Below are positions 1-8,971 of a stretch of DNA of 64,000 nt, one piece after another. The notes below the pieces were generated by a model. That model had not been told where the DNA came from, did no database searches, and worked only from the letters and a program-made list of their open reading frames with translations. A program made the position numbers and the translations under genes. Position 1 is the stretch's first letter. Each line of letters starts with the position of its first letter. The stretch comes from Novakomyces olei. Its lineage: Eukaryota > Ascomycota > Novakomycetes > Novakomycetales > Novakomycetaceae. The DNA lies in assembly GCA_016906335.1 (NCBI GenBank), contig JADEYG010000007.1, positions 2,248,001 through 2,312,000 on the forward strand, in the 5' to 3' direction.

Positions 1-343
1 ACGTGAAAAGGAAAAAAGCGCCAGCCACGCGTACCAAAGTGTGCACCGAGAATATGCCGTACATATAATATGATTGGCTCTTAAAACACCAGGAACAAGT
101 CCTCTTTGAGTAATGTAGTACGCACAGGGTAGAACATTATTTGCCCGATAATATATGCCTAACCTTAAAAAACCCTCACCAGTCAGTCCCCCTGCGTCTA
201 TAATTGCCTCGAGTATAGAGTCATTTTCTATGTCCGAAAATTCAAGCTAATCTTATATGCCAAAGAATCCTCATCTAAAATTTTTACGAAATTTTAACGG
301 CCATATTTCAACACATACAAAGCACGTTGTACAAATACTCTAT

Positions 344-351
344 TATAAATA
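344..351 (+). promoter_or_regulatory. TATA box of the SUN-family gene
   Basis: A TATAAATA element is followed about 40-80 bp later by a pyrimidine-rich stretch (near 385-420) suitable for transcription start. It lies about 190 bp before the proposed 5'-UTR intron of the SUN gene. The assignment rests on sequence only. Confidence 0.45.
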
Positions 352-540
352 TAATCGCCCACCCGCCCCGAGCTCGCTAACCTAAACACACTCTTTCTCA
401 ACGAGCCTTTGTGCCTACTAACATCCTACTTGTGAGGATAGTTCATTCTTTATCTCAGCAAAACGTCGGTTTCAAGAATCGTCGTCTCGATTTCTCGACT
501 CTCTTTTCAAGCCTGTAACTCTTCTTAATTCTTCAAACAG

Positions 541-963
541 GTACGTTATAGAAGCGCGCTCTAGTTTGTTTTTTTTAGACGAGCATTGCCGCCTCGTGTC
601 TTTTCCACGTCTCTCTTTTCCGTGTATGGGCTCTTTTTAACAATCCGGAAAAAAACGCTTTGAGGTGCTTTGCCTTGTGAAATTCCTGTGAGCCTACACT
701 CTCGTCTTTGTCTGGATACGCTGTCGCACCTATGCTCTTTATTTCACTACTGTACAAATCCTTAAAATTCCAGACAATTAACCAGACAATTAAATGTCTA
801 GGATTTAATATTACTTGATTCTAATTTTAATTTTATAACTCGGCCTTGATTTTATTGAATAGCCTATATTACTTGAGTTTCACAATTATTTATATCCTTT
901 AATGTTACTTGAATATTTCACATTTTTGTTTCCTTATTTACGTGTCTAACTCCTTGTTTACAG
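541..963 (+). other. Probable 5'-UTR intron of the SUN-family gene
   Basis: The donor GTACGT starts at 541 directly after AAACAG. A CTAAC branch site lies at about 946-950 and the acceptor TTTACAG ends at 963, 27 bp before the start codon at 991. The stretch is AT-rich and holds no credible coding frame. Large 5'-UTR introns are common in strongly expressed fungal genes. The call is inferred from splice motifs alone. Confidence 0.5.
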
Positions 964-990
964 GCCGTCCACTCTTTCAAACACCTAAAC

Positions 991-2169
991 ATGCGTTCGA
1001 TTGCAATTGCTGCTGGCCTGTATGCCGCTCTTTCTCTTGCTGCACCGGCTCCGGAGTTCGCCAACCGTGTACGTCATCGCCACCACTTGCACCAACGCGA
1101 AGTGAACTATGTCTACCAGACTGTTTACGTCGACCAGTATGGAAACACTTTGACCAGCACGGCTACTGCAGATGCAGAGCAGGCGGACGCTCCGTCTACT
1201 CCCGCTGCTGTTGCAAATGTCAATGCTGCACCTTCTTCGGCTCCAGCACCAGTTTCTCAGGCCCCGGCTTCGTCTGAGGCTGAGTCCTCAGCTGCGCCCT
1301 CTACGAGCCAGCCAGCCCCTACCTCTGTGGCTGAGAGCTCTTCAGTCAGCAGCGCTGCTCCTAGCAGCAGCCCCAGCAGCAGCACTGGCTCTGGTGGAAG
1401 CTCATTCCCCGACGGTGAGATTAGCTGTGATCAATTCCCCAGCAACTATGACGGTGTTGTAGCTCTTGATTACCTCGGTTTAGGCGGATGGACCGGTATC
1501 CAGATTAACAATGGTGCCGGAGGCTCGTGCACTGAGGGAGCCTTGTGCTCTTATGCTTGTGCTCCTGGCTTGCTCAAGAGCCAATGGCCCTCTGACCAGC
1601 CGGCTGATGGCCAATCTCGCGGTGGATTGTTGTGCAAGAACGGCAAGCTCTCCCTTACACGACCTGAGGAATCAAACCTTTGCATTTCTGGCTCTGGTGC
1701 TGTTACTGCCCATAACACTTTGGGCCAGAACGTGGCTATCTGCCAGACGGACTACCCTGGCTCCGAGAGCATGGTCATCCCGAGCAATGTGGACCCTGGT
1801 TCAACTGTCGATATCGCTGTGCCTTATAGTGACAGCTACTACTCCTGGCAGGGCAAGCCTACCTCGGCTCAGTACTATGTCAACAGCGCTGGTGTTTCTC
1901 AGCAGGATGGTTGTTTGTGGGGAACCAGCTCGGAAAGCAAAGGCAACTGGGCTCCTCTTGTCTTTGGCGCCGGCTATTCTGGTGGTACTAACTGGCTTTC
2001 TATCACACAGAACCCTCTTACTTCATCACAGGCAAACTACAACGTCCGTATTGATCAGGTCTCTGGAAGCCTTAGCGGCTCTTGTAAGTTTGAGAATGGT
2101 GCTTTTGAGGGTGGTAACAATGGCTGCAGTGTTTCATGCTCTGGCACTTGCCAGTTTGTGTTCTACTAA
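991..2169 (+). CDS. SUN-family secreted cell-wall protein (glycoside hydrolase family 132 type)
   Basis: Single-exon gene of 392 residues. Residues 1-18 form a signal peptide ending in an Ala-rich cleavage region. A short charged stretch with a His-rich run follows, then a Ser/Ala/Pro-rich linker (about residues 65-135) likely to be O-mannosylated. The C-terminal half from FPDGEISCDQFPS to the end is the SUN domain. It has the cysteine signature C-x5-C-x3-C (CTEGALCSYAC) and ends with clustered cysteines (CSVSCSGTCQFVFY). Family members (Sun4, Sim1, Uth1, Psu1) act at the cell wall in septation and glucan remodelling. Length is normal for the family. A TATA box and a likely 5'-UTR intron lie upstream. 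The ATG is chosen because it opens the signal peptide. The exact paralogue cannot be told from sequence. Confidence 0.95.
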   Translation: MRSIAIAAGLYAALSLAAPAPEFANRVRHRHHLHQREVNYVYQTVYVDQYGNTLTSTATADAEQADAPSTPAAVANVNAAPSSAPAPVSQAPASSEAESSAAPSTSQPAPTSVAESSSVSSAAPSSSPSSSTGSGGSSFPDGEISCDQFPSNYDGVVALDYLGLGGWTGIQINNGAGGSCTEGALCSYACAPGLLKSQWPSDQPADGQSRGGLLCKNGKLSLTRPEESNLCISGSGAVTAHNTLGQNVAICQTDYPGSESMVIPSNVDPGSTVDIAVPYSDSYYSWQGKPTSAQYYVNSAGVSQQDGCLWGTSSESKGNWAPLVFGAGYSGGTNWLSITQNPLTSSQANYNVRIDQVSGSLSGSCKFENGAFEGGNNGCSVSCSGTCQFVFY

Positions 2170-4174
2170 GCATCATGCAAAATTTTTCGTCCGTGCCTGT
2201 GTCTGTCTACAGCTGGTTTAGTAGACTCCTTTTAGCGGCGTATTGTGCGGGCGGCATTGTTGCTCCCAAAGCCATTAGAGTACCCCTTATTCCCTTGTGA
2301 TGTTTTAATGTTGAGTATAGTATCATATATTCTTACAAACTTCTTTTGTCGTTCTTTTTTCTTTGCCTTATGACAGTATAAAATTATTGAAAGTGGCCTA
2401 CACCTTTGGCGAATTTTCGATTAATTTTATGGCGCATCAATAAACATATCAGTGTTGCATGGCCTGTCGGATATATATTCAAGTTACTGAACTCTTCTTC
2501 TCGGAAAAAGTTTCCTTTAAATATATTATTATTCATGGATGGAAATTATATTCACTTATCGGCATAAATGAAGGCTATTTATTTTTTTTTCTGATGCTCC
2601 GCCATTCCGGAATGTTTATGTATGGCTCGTGAGTAGAAGGATATTGTGTCTGGAGTGTCTTCGGGATGGCTACAGATGGGCACGAGTTTGGCTCCTAGAG
2701 AACGAGAGTCTCGAATTAGGCTCAGCATGTCGCGACCTTTGGCGTTCTCTATTGTTTCATGCTGGGCATGAACTAGAGTTTGTTCAATGGTTTATACTTT
2801 TTCATACAAGGTAGCACTTTATGCCGATAGCGGATAACTCGTTCGAATCTAAAATAATGGCTTTATGTAAAAGATTTTCCGTCTAGTAGCTGTATCTTGC
2901 ACTGCCAGTATATCCGCACAAACCAGCCAGGCCAACGGTTTGTTTGTTTACGGCAAAAACGGAAGCCGGATCTTTTAAGCGAGTAGGCGGCGTAGTCATC
3001 ATTTACGGTCGATCGATCGGGGTAGCGACGTATTGAACTGCGGGGAGGATTAGAGAATCGCGTTTGTTTACTTCCAAAAAAGGACACGCGTGGACTGTTG
3101 AATACATAATCCGATTTAGGCGCACCTGATCATCGATGCGTTGCTATTATAACAAGTTTAAGAGTTGGTATGAGCCAATAGAAATATCACTCGTTTAGTT
3201 GTCAGGAATGTAGGACGATCGTGTCAAGACTCGATAAGGGAAACGCACTACGCGTGTGCGGATCAGAAAAAGATATGACGCGTTCCGCGCACGCGTGCGC
3301 GTTTCTTTTGCCGGCTTATTACTTGGATCACCAGATATTGTTGCCCGCAATAGAATTAGCGCCCTATTTTCAATGGAATGCTGCCCCTGTAAAGATTACT
3401 TTATATAGTCTACGAATGTTTCATTGCGTATAACATGGCAAACTCCTTGGGCATTTATTATTTATTAATAGTGTACAAAGCAAATAATAAAATTGAGCAA
3501 TAAGCAGACACACATACGTACATACATTACATACATCAGCCGCAACAGCCGTTGCGAGCTTAATTTAGAAACATAGATATTTCGTACGTCATTAGATGAA
3601 TAATGACTCTCAATGACGCGCGATCTCGCTGACTCCTATATCTTTAATGGCAAAGCTATGCTTTTGCAATAATAATACTAGTTCATGGTTGTGCGTACAG
3701 TGATCGCTTATTATTTTACAGGTATAGTCTCATTCCGGAACGCGACTCGGCCGCTTTGCCTTTAAACGAAAGCTATCAATAGTCTATTATTTCTGGTGGA
3801 CTCGTGAGACTAGACAAAATACTATATATTTGATTTTTACGAATGCGACCCATAAAAGTCGCTGGATTTTCTAGTTTTACAAATAATGACGACGGTTATT
3901 GCGAGTTTTATCATCAACCTTTAAAACAATCATGCATGCTTCTTAAACCATAAATAAGTTATGTATGGTATGTTCAAGGTAAAACAAAATACATATATAT
4001 TATTCATATAAAACGATTCAAACTGCCTATCAAACGCTTGCCCCTAAAAATATTACGAAAGACAGAAAAAAAGGTCAAAAACAAAAAGCCAAAAGAAGCC
4101 AAAATAAAATACAACGAAAAAGACCGACCACGTGAAACATATGTCATATGATGTATACTAGGAATGGTATCAAC
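2170..4174. other. Convergent intergenic region without a confident gene
   Basis: About 2 kb between the 3' ends of the SUN gene and Maf1. It is mostly AT-rich, but about 2880-3330 is clearly richer in G+C. This patch holds four MluI boxes (ACGCGT at about 3085, 3250, 3278 and 3291). A minus-strand open frame at 2863-3087 contains a plausible splice acceptor (TCTAAT...CGCAG), but no protein family is recognised. A short unannotated gene or noncoding transcript is possible and not shown. Confidence 0.5.
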
Positions 4175-5211
4175 TCAGTCCTCGAGCTCGAGATCATCAG
4201 ACCAATCACCAAACGTATCGCCAATATCGTCGTCATCGTCGTCATTGGTATGCTGGCTATCGGCGGCGGCGGTAACGGGACTGCGGAACCGTAGAGCAGA
4301 GAGGGAAAAGTATAGCACTCGGCGAAGAGCACGGTTGAAGAAGAAATATGATACACTCCAGATTGTGTCTTCTGTCCAGGCGGGATCAGCCTCAATGCCT
4401 TCATCAGGCTGCAGGGAATAAACTGCACATTCATTAAATTTTATATGCTTATCAAGCACATCCCACATGCCCTGAGCCGCGATACGATGGCTCCCCCCAC
4501 CAACACTGTTTATAGCATTCGTCAGCGAGTTTAGTACAAGTGCAACACTCCGTTCTTTCCGAAAATCTCGCGGCCGTAAACCGCCACAAAAATCATAGTC
4601 TGGATATGAAGCGTTTAATGTAGCTATTAAAAAAGCAAAAGTGCGTCGAGACGAAGCCAGATCAAGCGGTCCAAAAGGCGAATACCCTAGTGGCGTCACA
4701 GACATTTGCTCTGGAGATCGCGATGCTGTTAACGCCGCATCTTCCTGATATTGTTTTTCAAGCTGTTGGTCGATGGACTTGTAAAGCTTTTTATCGTTTC
4801 CAGCCGCCTGACTGTCAGAATAGGTTTAAAATGAGCTAATCGCTCAAAATTTTTATTCTTGTCATATTAATTCTTGTCGTTTTATTTGCGTTTAAATCTT
4901 TCAATTTCACACCATCTCCAATCATTATTTCAACTCCTTTGACATTACACCTTATTTTCATTTTTAGTATTTTCGTAGTTTTTTTTTCTGTATGCCAGTG
5001 TACTTTATTTCTCTTGCACTTTGCCAAACTACTCCCATCAATCACCAATCTTACCTTCGTTGTATAAATCTCACACCGCCCTCGAACACGGCAGTCGGCG
5101 CCATTGAACTCTAGCAGTTCTCCAATTGTCTCACAGTCACCCAGTTCAAGAAACTTTAAAATTAGTCAATTCGGCAACGACAGTTCTCGTTTCGTTATAT
5201 CGTACCTTCAT
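4175..5211 (-). CDS. maf1: Maf1, repressor of RNA polymerase III
   Basis: Maf1 represses RNA polymerase III when nutrients are poor or TORC1 is inactive, by binding Pol III and TFIIIB. Three exons give 245 residues. Exon 1 (5211-5206) is only ATG AAG. Exon 2 (5153-5055) encodes FLELGDCETIGELLEFNG and on through the first conserved Maf1 block. Exon 3 (4807-4175) carries the second block (SPFGPLD, LIATLNASYPDYDF, RPRDFRKERS) and the third (IWSVSYFFFNRALRRVLYFSL). The tail is acidic. Introns are 5205-5154 (branch CTAAT, ending AAAG) and 5054-4808. The three-part assembly is in phase and matches the family from its first residue. An intron directly after codon 2 is also known in baker's yeast MAF1, so the microexon looks ancestral. 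The gene is convergent with the SUN gene and divergent from the FAM32A homologue. Confidence 0.95.
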
Positions 5212-5840
5212 GACCACAGCTCAGTCCGTCATTAATCTCCGCAAAACAATAAAAACTCAAGTACAAATGTCGCTTTCTACAACGACGCCACAATGGCCGC
5301 GCGTGAATTCAAAGCAACCAGCGGCACAGTAGACCGAGTGCACGACTTTTGACTCTGCAATTAAAGACGCTTTCTCCGCTTTCGTGCTCAGGAGAGAGCG
5401 CGCCCTCTTCGGCAATCACGGCTATCGCTAAAAGCTGGCGCGCTTGTTGCTATTCGCACAACGACCGCGTTTGTTGAGCTAAATTAAGCAGCGCGTTTAT
5501 TGCCACCCGCTTGACGATTTGCTGCGCTCTCTGGAGCAAGAGTCTTATCGGCCAGAAGGTTGTCTGATCCCTGTCGCATCTAGCGCACTATTGTAATCTA
5601 TCGCTATTTACATTATTAATTTAATTACGCGCGGGAGTCGCCAGTGTACAAATGCGTAAAATAAGGTTACCGCAATCGCACTGATTGCTTATATTCAGTA
5701 TCTAAGGCCAGTTTGTTTTGCGATTCTTACATGTGCAATGGACGGGCGTTTTAATACGTGTGTCGGGAACCTTGGGTATAGTATAAAGTAACCCTGTCGT
5801 ATCTGCTGCTATAATACAAAACACAGCATCGCCATACAAA

Positions 5841-5881
<41 letters not shown>

Positions 5882-5994
5882 ATTATATTTTATGAATTTA
5901 ACTCGTTCACCAATTGTTAATAATATAATAATGTATAAATTAATACAATTGCTTTCTATATTTTCTCCCATCCGGTGCGCTTCGAGTGAGAGCC
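5212..5994. promoter_or_regulatory. Shared upstream region of maf1 and the FAM32A homologue
   Basis: 783 bp between divergent start codons. The maf1 side (5212-5560) is mixed in composition. The right part is AT-rich, with about ten AAAT units at 5838-5880. No gene was found; an open frame at 5126-5332 is antisense to maf1 exon 2 and is not credible. Confidence 0.5.
5838..5880 (+). repeat. (AAAT)n microsatellite
   Basis: About ten uninterrupted AAAT units lie roughly 115 bp upstream of the FAM32A-homologue start codon. It is the shortest of several AAAT tracts in the window. Confidence 0.95.
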
Positions 5995-6363
5995 ATGACT
6001 CCAGAGTACTCGCATCGGCCCGGGGGAAAGCTACGGCTCAAGGGAACGAGCGACGGCCGTATAAAAAAGCACAAAAAAAGGGAAAAAAGTGGAAAAGAGC
6101 ATAGAGAAAACGGGAAAAGCACAGAGGCCGGTAAGAGCGCTGTTAGTGCCGGCAGCACAGACGAGCCTGATGCAAAGATCGAGACAAAACCAGATATGCG
6201 TACAGACGCTCAACGCAGATTTGATGAAATACGGAGGCTTCGGTTTGAGAGCCGTGTGAAGGGAGTCGTCAGTAAAAGCCACCGGGAACTGGTGAAGGAG
6301 TTCAATGATCGACTAGAGAACGAGTCTGAGCATCACGATATGCCCAAGATTGGACCGGGCTAA
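5995..6363 (+). CDS. FAM32A homologue (spliceosome-associated small basic protein)
   Basis: Single exon, 122 residues. The order of features matches FAM32A: an N-terminal GKLRLKG motif, a lysine-rich segment (IKKHKKREKSGKEHR), a linker, then RTDAQRRFDEIR and the C-terminal KSHRELVKEFNDRLENESEHHDMPKIGPG-type block split by conserved HDMPK. In human spliceosomes FAM32A acts near the 5' exon at the catalytic core; the fungal role is inferred from homology. The ATG at 5995 is the first in frame and directly precedes the conserved N-terminus. Family length is about 110 residues. The protein probably works with other splicing factors such as the MFAP1 homologue at 54607-55857, which is not linked by position. 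Confidence 0.85.
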   Translation: MTPEYSHRPGGKLRLKGTSDGRIKKHKKREKSGKEHRENGKSTEAGKSAVSAGSTDEPDAKIETKPDMRTDAQRRFDEIRRLRFESRVKGVVSKSHRELVKEFNDRLENESEHHDMPKIGPG

Positions 6364-6699
6364 ACTGCCTTTCTCCTCTCTACCGAAATCGTCCTCTACG
6401 CTGTGCTCGTGTGCTTTACATTTTGGTTTGTAAATGCAGCTCAGTTTGAGGCAGCACATAAACTTGCGTATACGAACGGCTCTACTTACCACAAAGACAC
6501 AAGGAATGATTGTGCACGGCTGACAGGACGAGCAGGAGCTGTTTCTTTTGCTCACAAGTGTATAATTGTTTTATGTCTTACATTACTATCTATACTGTGC
6601 GAGCAATGAACTAATACTTGACCAGCGCAGTTGACTAGTCAATAAATTCAAAATCAAACCAACAAGCTGAACAAATCATTTAAACGTACGTTTCATCAT
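6364..6699. other. Short convergent intergenic region
   Basis: 336 bp between the stop codons of the FAM32A homologue and the acidic-protein gene. Only 3'-flanking sequence for both is visible. Confidence 0.5.
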
Positions 6700-8360
6700 T
6701 CAGAAAACAACAGCATCATTCCGATCGGAAATGTCTCCTACGTGAATCCGAATGCATGTCTCCAAGTCTGACGTTGTTTCGCCCTCACTATTTGAATCAT
6801 CATCGTCCGATGAAGTGCTGAGGCTACTTGCTTCCAAATCGTCGTCATCTCGATCGCCAGGAAACTCGTCTTCATCACTGGTTTCGGAAGTATAATTGTC
6901 TTTGTCTTTGCATTGAGAGTCGCCTGTATCGTCAAGCGATTGTGTTTCAGAATCACCCTCACTGCTTGTAATTTCGGAATCGCTTTCTTCTTGATTGTCT
7001 TTGCCTTCGTCATCTTGTCCCTCGCTCTCGCCGTCGTCGTCATCGCCGTCGTCATCACCATCGCCATCATCGCCATCGCCTTCGTCATCATCGTCATCAT
7101 CGCCGTCATCGTCACCATCGTCCTCGCCGTCACCATCACCATCACCAACACCATCATCTTCGTCATCAGCATCTTCGTCTTCGTTTCCAGATATTTTGTC
7201 GTTATCACTATCATCTTGGCTGCCTTCATCATTGGGACTGTCTCCGTCACTGCCGCTCTCATTTTGATCGTCGCTCTCAACACTATCTTCATCACTATCT
7301 TCATCGTCATTTCCATCATCATCGTCATTTTCGCTTGTGTTCTCATTTCCACTGCTTGGATTTTCTTGAGCAAAGCTGAGGCCGCTTAGCGCGGCACTTA
7401 ATGCCAGATTGCCAATACCGTATAGGTCAGAAAGACTTGGCTCGTCGTCATGGCTTTGTATAACTGCCTCTCTGGATTTGCCAGTATTGCAGCTTGCCTC
7501 ATGTTTAGAGCTATTTGCGACCAGATTGTCAAGATTAGAGTCAGATGCCTGTGCTCGCATATTCAGACTGTAATTACAATCCTCGCCGGATCCTTGATTT
7601 TCCTTGTTGCGATCATAACGGGGCTTTCCGTCTTTGTCGGCATCGCTGTCATGGAACTCTAATACAAATGTCTTTGCATTTTGAAAATCTACTTCAGCAT
7701 CAGTCGGGCAGTATTCACTATCGGTCTCATCCCTATCCAAAATGTCGCTGCTTTTGCCTTTATTAATTAGTAAAGATGCGGTATAAACAACAAATTAGCT
7801 TCCATTATATATAATGAGCGTTTGTTATGATGTTAATTTTTTCCCGAGATTCAGATACCGTTTAAACTGGTTTGGCGTTCCTTTTGCTCATCAAAGGTAC
7901 CAATTTGCAGTAACCATTCCGATCCATCAACAGGCGAAACAGGTGTTAAATCAGGCGATTTGACTAGGGGCACAACGTCTTGTATGGGATGCGCTAGCTG
8001 CGAATCCTCCACAGACTTTACTTTTGTATGACGAGGCCTTTTAGTGTCCTTTTGCCTCGAGTTATATATCAGCCATTCAGGGCTGCCGTGTTCAACTGCG
8101 AGTTGCTCATGAAAAACAGGAAACGATGCTTTCTCTGAGTTCTCGAGCTCAGACTCGTGGGTGACATATGCAATTAAAGCTGCCCGGTTTTTCTTGCAAG
8201 TACTTTTAGTATCGATCTTTGACTTGCAGCCTCTCCGCTTTATTTTCAGTCTATGAGGGCTTTGCGCAATAGGCTTTCCAGCCCAGTTCATGAGCACAAT
8301 CAGGCCAACATATATCCCGGTCCATGCCATGCAAGTACTGAAAGCCTTGGCCAGAGCCAT
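6700..8360 (-). CDS. Unrecognised protein with N-terminal hydrophobic segment and long acidic tail
   Basis: Two exons (8360-7859 and 7757-6700) join in phase into 519 residues. The 101-nt intron has donor GTATCT, branch TACTAAT and acceptor AATAAAG. I do not recognise the family. Visible features are a hydrophobic stretch at about residues 10-27 (AWTGIYVGLIVLMNWAG), possibly a signal anchor; a basic patch (HRLKIKRRGCKSK); a middle region rich in Ser, Pro and Asp; and a short hydrophobic motif (LSDLYGIGNLALSAALSGLSF) at about 275-295. The last 210 residues are extremely acidic, dominated by Asp, Glu, Ser and Gly with almost no hydrophobic residues. Such tails occur in nuclear and histone-binding proteins, but function cannot be assigned. 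Antisense frames through the acidic region are by-products of GAT/GAC codons. Intron removal is supported by phase and branch site; the start codon is less sure. Confidence 0.65.
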
Positions 8361-8624
8361 GGTGCAGCGTAAAATGGCAATTTAAAGAATCTGGGTTTGA
8401 CTAAATAAGTGTGCCCAATAATGCGGTGTTTTTGCAGTAAATACTCTATAGTTTGCGGCCTTTTTCACAGGTCCATCTAATCTACGTAATTAACATGTCT
8501 TAGATTGAAGAGCCGCAAGTGCGGGTTTATAGAGATAATATTGAATGCCCGTGATCGTTCAGTTGACCCGTCGTTGGCTACACTAAAGCAATCAAGATCG
8601 AACCGAATAATAATAAATACAAGA

Positions 8625-8760
8625 ATTTAAAGAATAAAAAGAATAAAAAGAATAAAAAGAATAAAAAGAATTATTAGAATAAAAAGAATTATTAGAATGA
8701 AAAGAATTTAGAGAATTTAGAGAATGAAAGAATTTAGAGAATAAATACATAAATAGCCAG
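8625..8760 (+). repeat. Imperfect AATAAAAAG tandem repeat
   Basis: Units of about 10 bp (AGAATAAAAA) are repeated and drift into AGAATTTAG-type copies. The tract is purine-rich on the + strand and upstream of the kinase gene. Confidence 0.8.
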
Positions 8761-8842
8761 AGTAACCCTTACAAAAACTTAAGTAATACTAGAGACAAAT
8801 TCTCTGTATATTAAAGGTCAATTTAATTATACGTATACGCGC

Positions 8843-8864
8843 TTGTTTACGCGTTGTTTACGCG
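8843..8864 (+). promoter_or_regulatory. Tandem forkhead/MluI-type composite motif
   Basis: The 11-mer TTGTTTACGCG occurs twice head to tail. Each copy contains a forkhead-like GTTTAC, and an ACGCGT MluI box is formed at the junction (8849-8854). The pair is 108-129 bp upstream of the kinase start. In yeasts these motifs are bound by forkhead factors and MBF and give cell-cycle-periodic transcription. Function here is inferred. Confidence 0.5.
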
Positions 8865-8971
8865 CCTAATGCAATGCGCGTACTTCCCGGCATTCGCGTC
8901 TTACAACCTGAAAAGGGCTTAAAGGTTCTTTTGCTGGAACCAAACACTAACCAACACTACCACATCTCCTA

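Larger units (their letters stand above)
8361..8971. promoter_or_regulatory. Divergent region between the acidic-protein gene and the PAS-kinase-like gene
   Basis: 611 bp. It contains an A-rich imperfect tandem array at about 8625-8760. Nearer the kinase it contains a pair of forkhead/MluI composite motifs at 8843-8864. No gene was seen. Confidence 0.5.

Noticed and set aside
2850-2865. GTTCGAATCT resembling a tRNA T-loop
   Set aside because: No paired T-stem, anticodon arm or acceptor stem could be formed around it.
5126-5332. 68-codon plus-strand frame
   Set aside because: Overlaps maf1 exons 1-2 in antisense, which are supported by strong homology.
6913-7389. Plus-strand frames of Val/Ile or Ser/Pro opposite the acidic tail
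   Set aside because: Antisense of GAT/GAC/GAA runs in the real gene.
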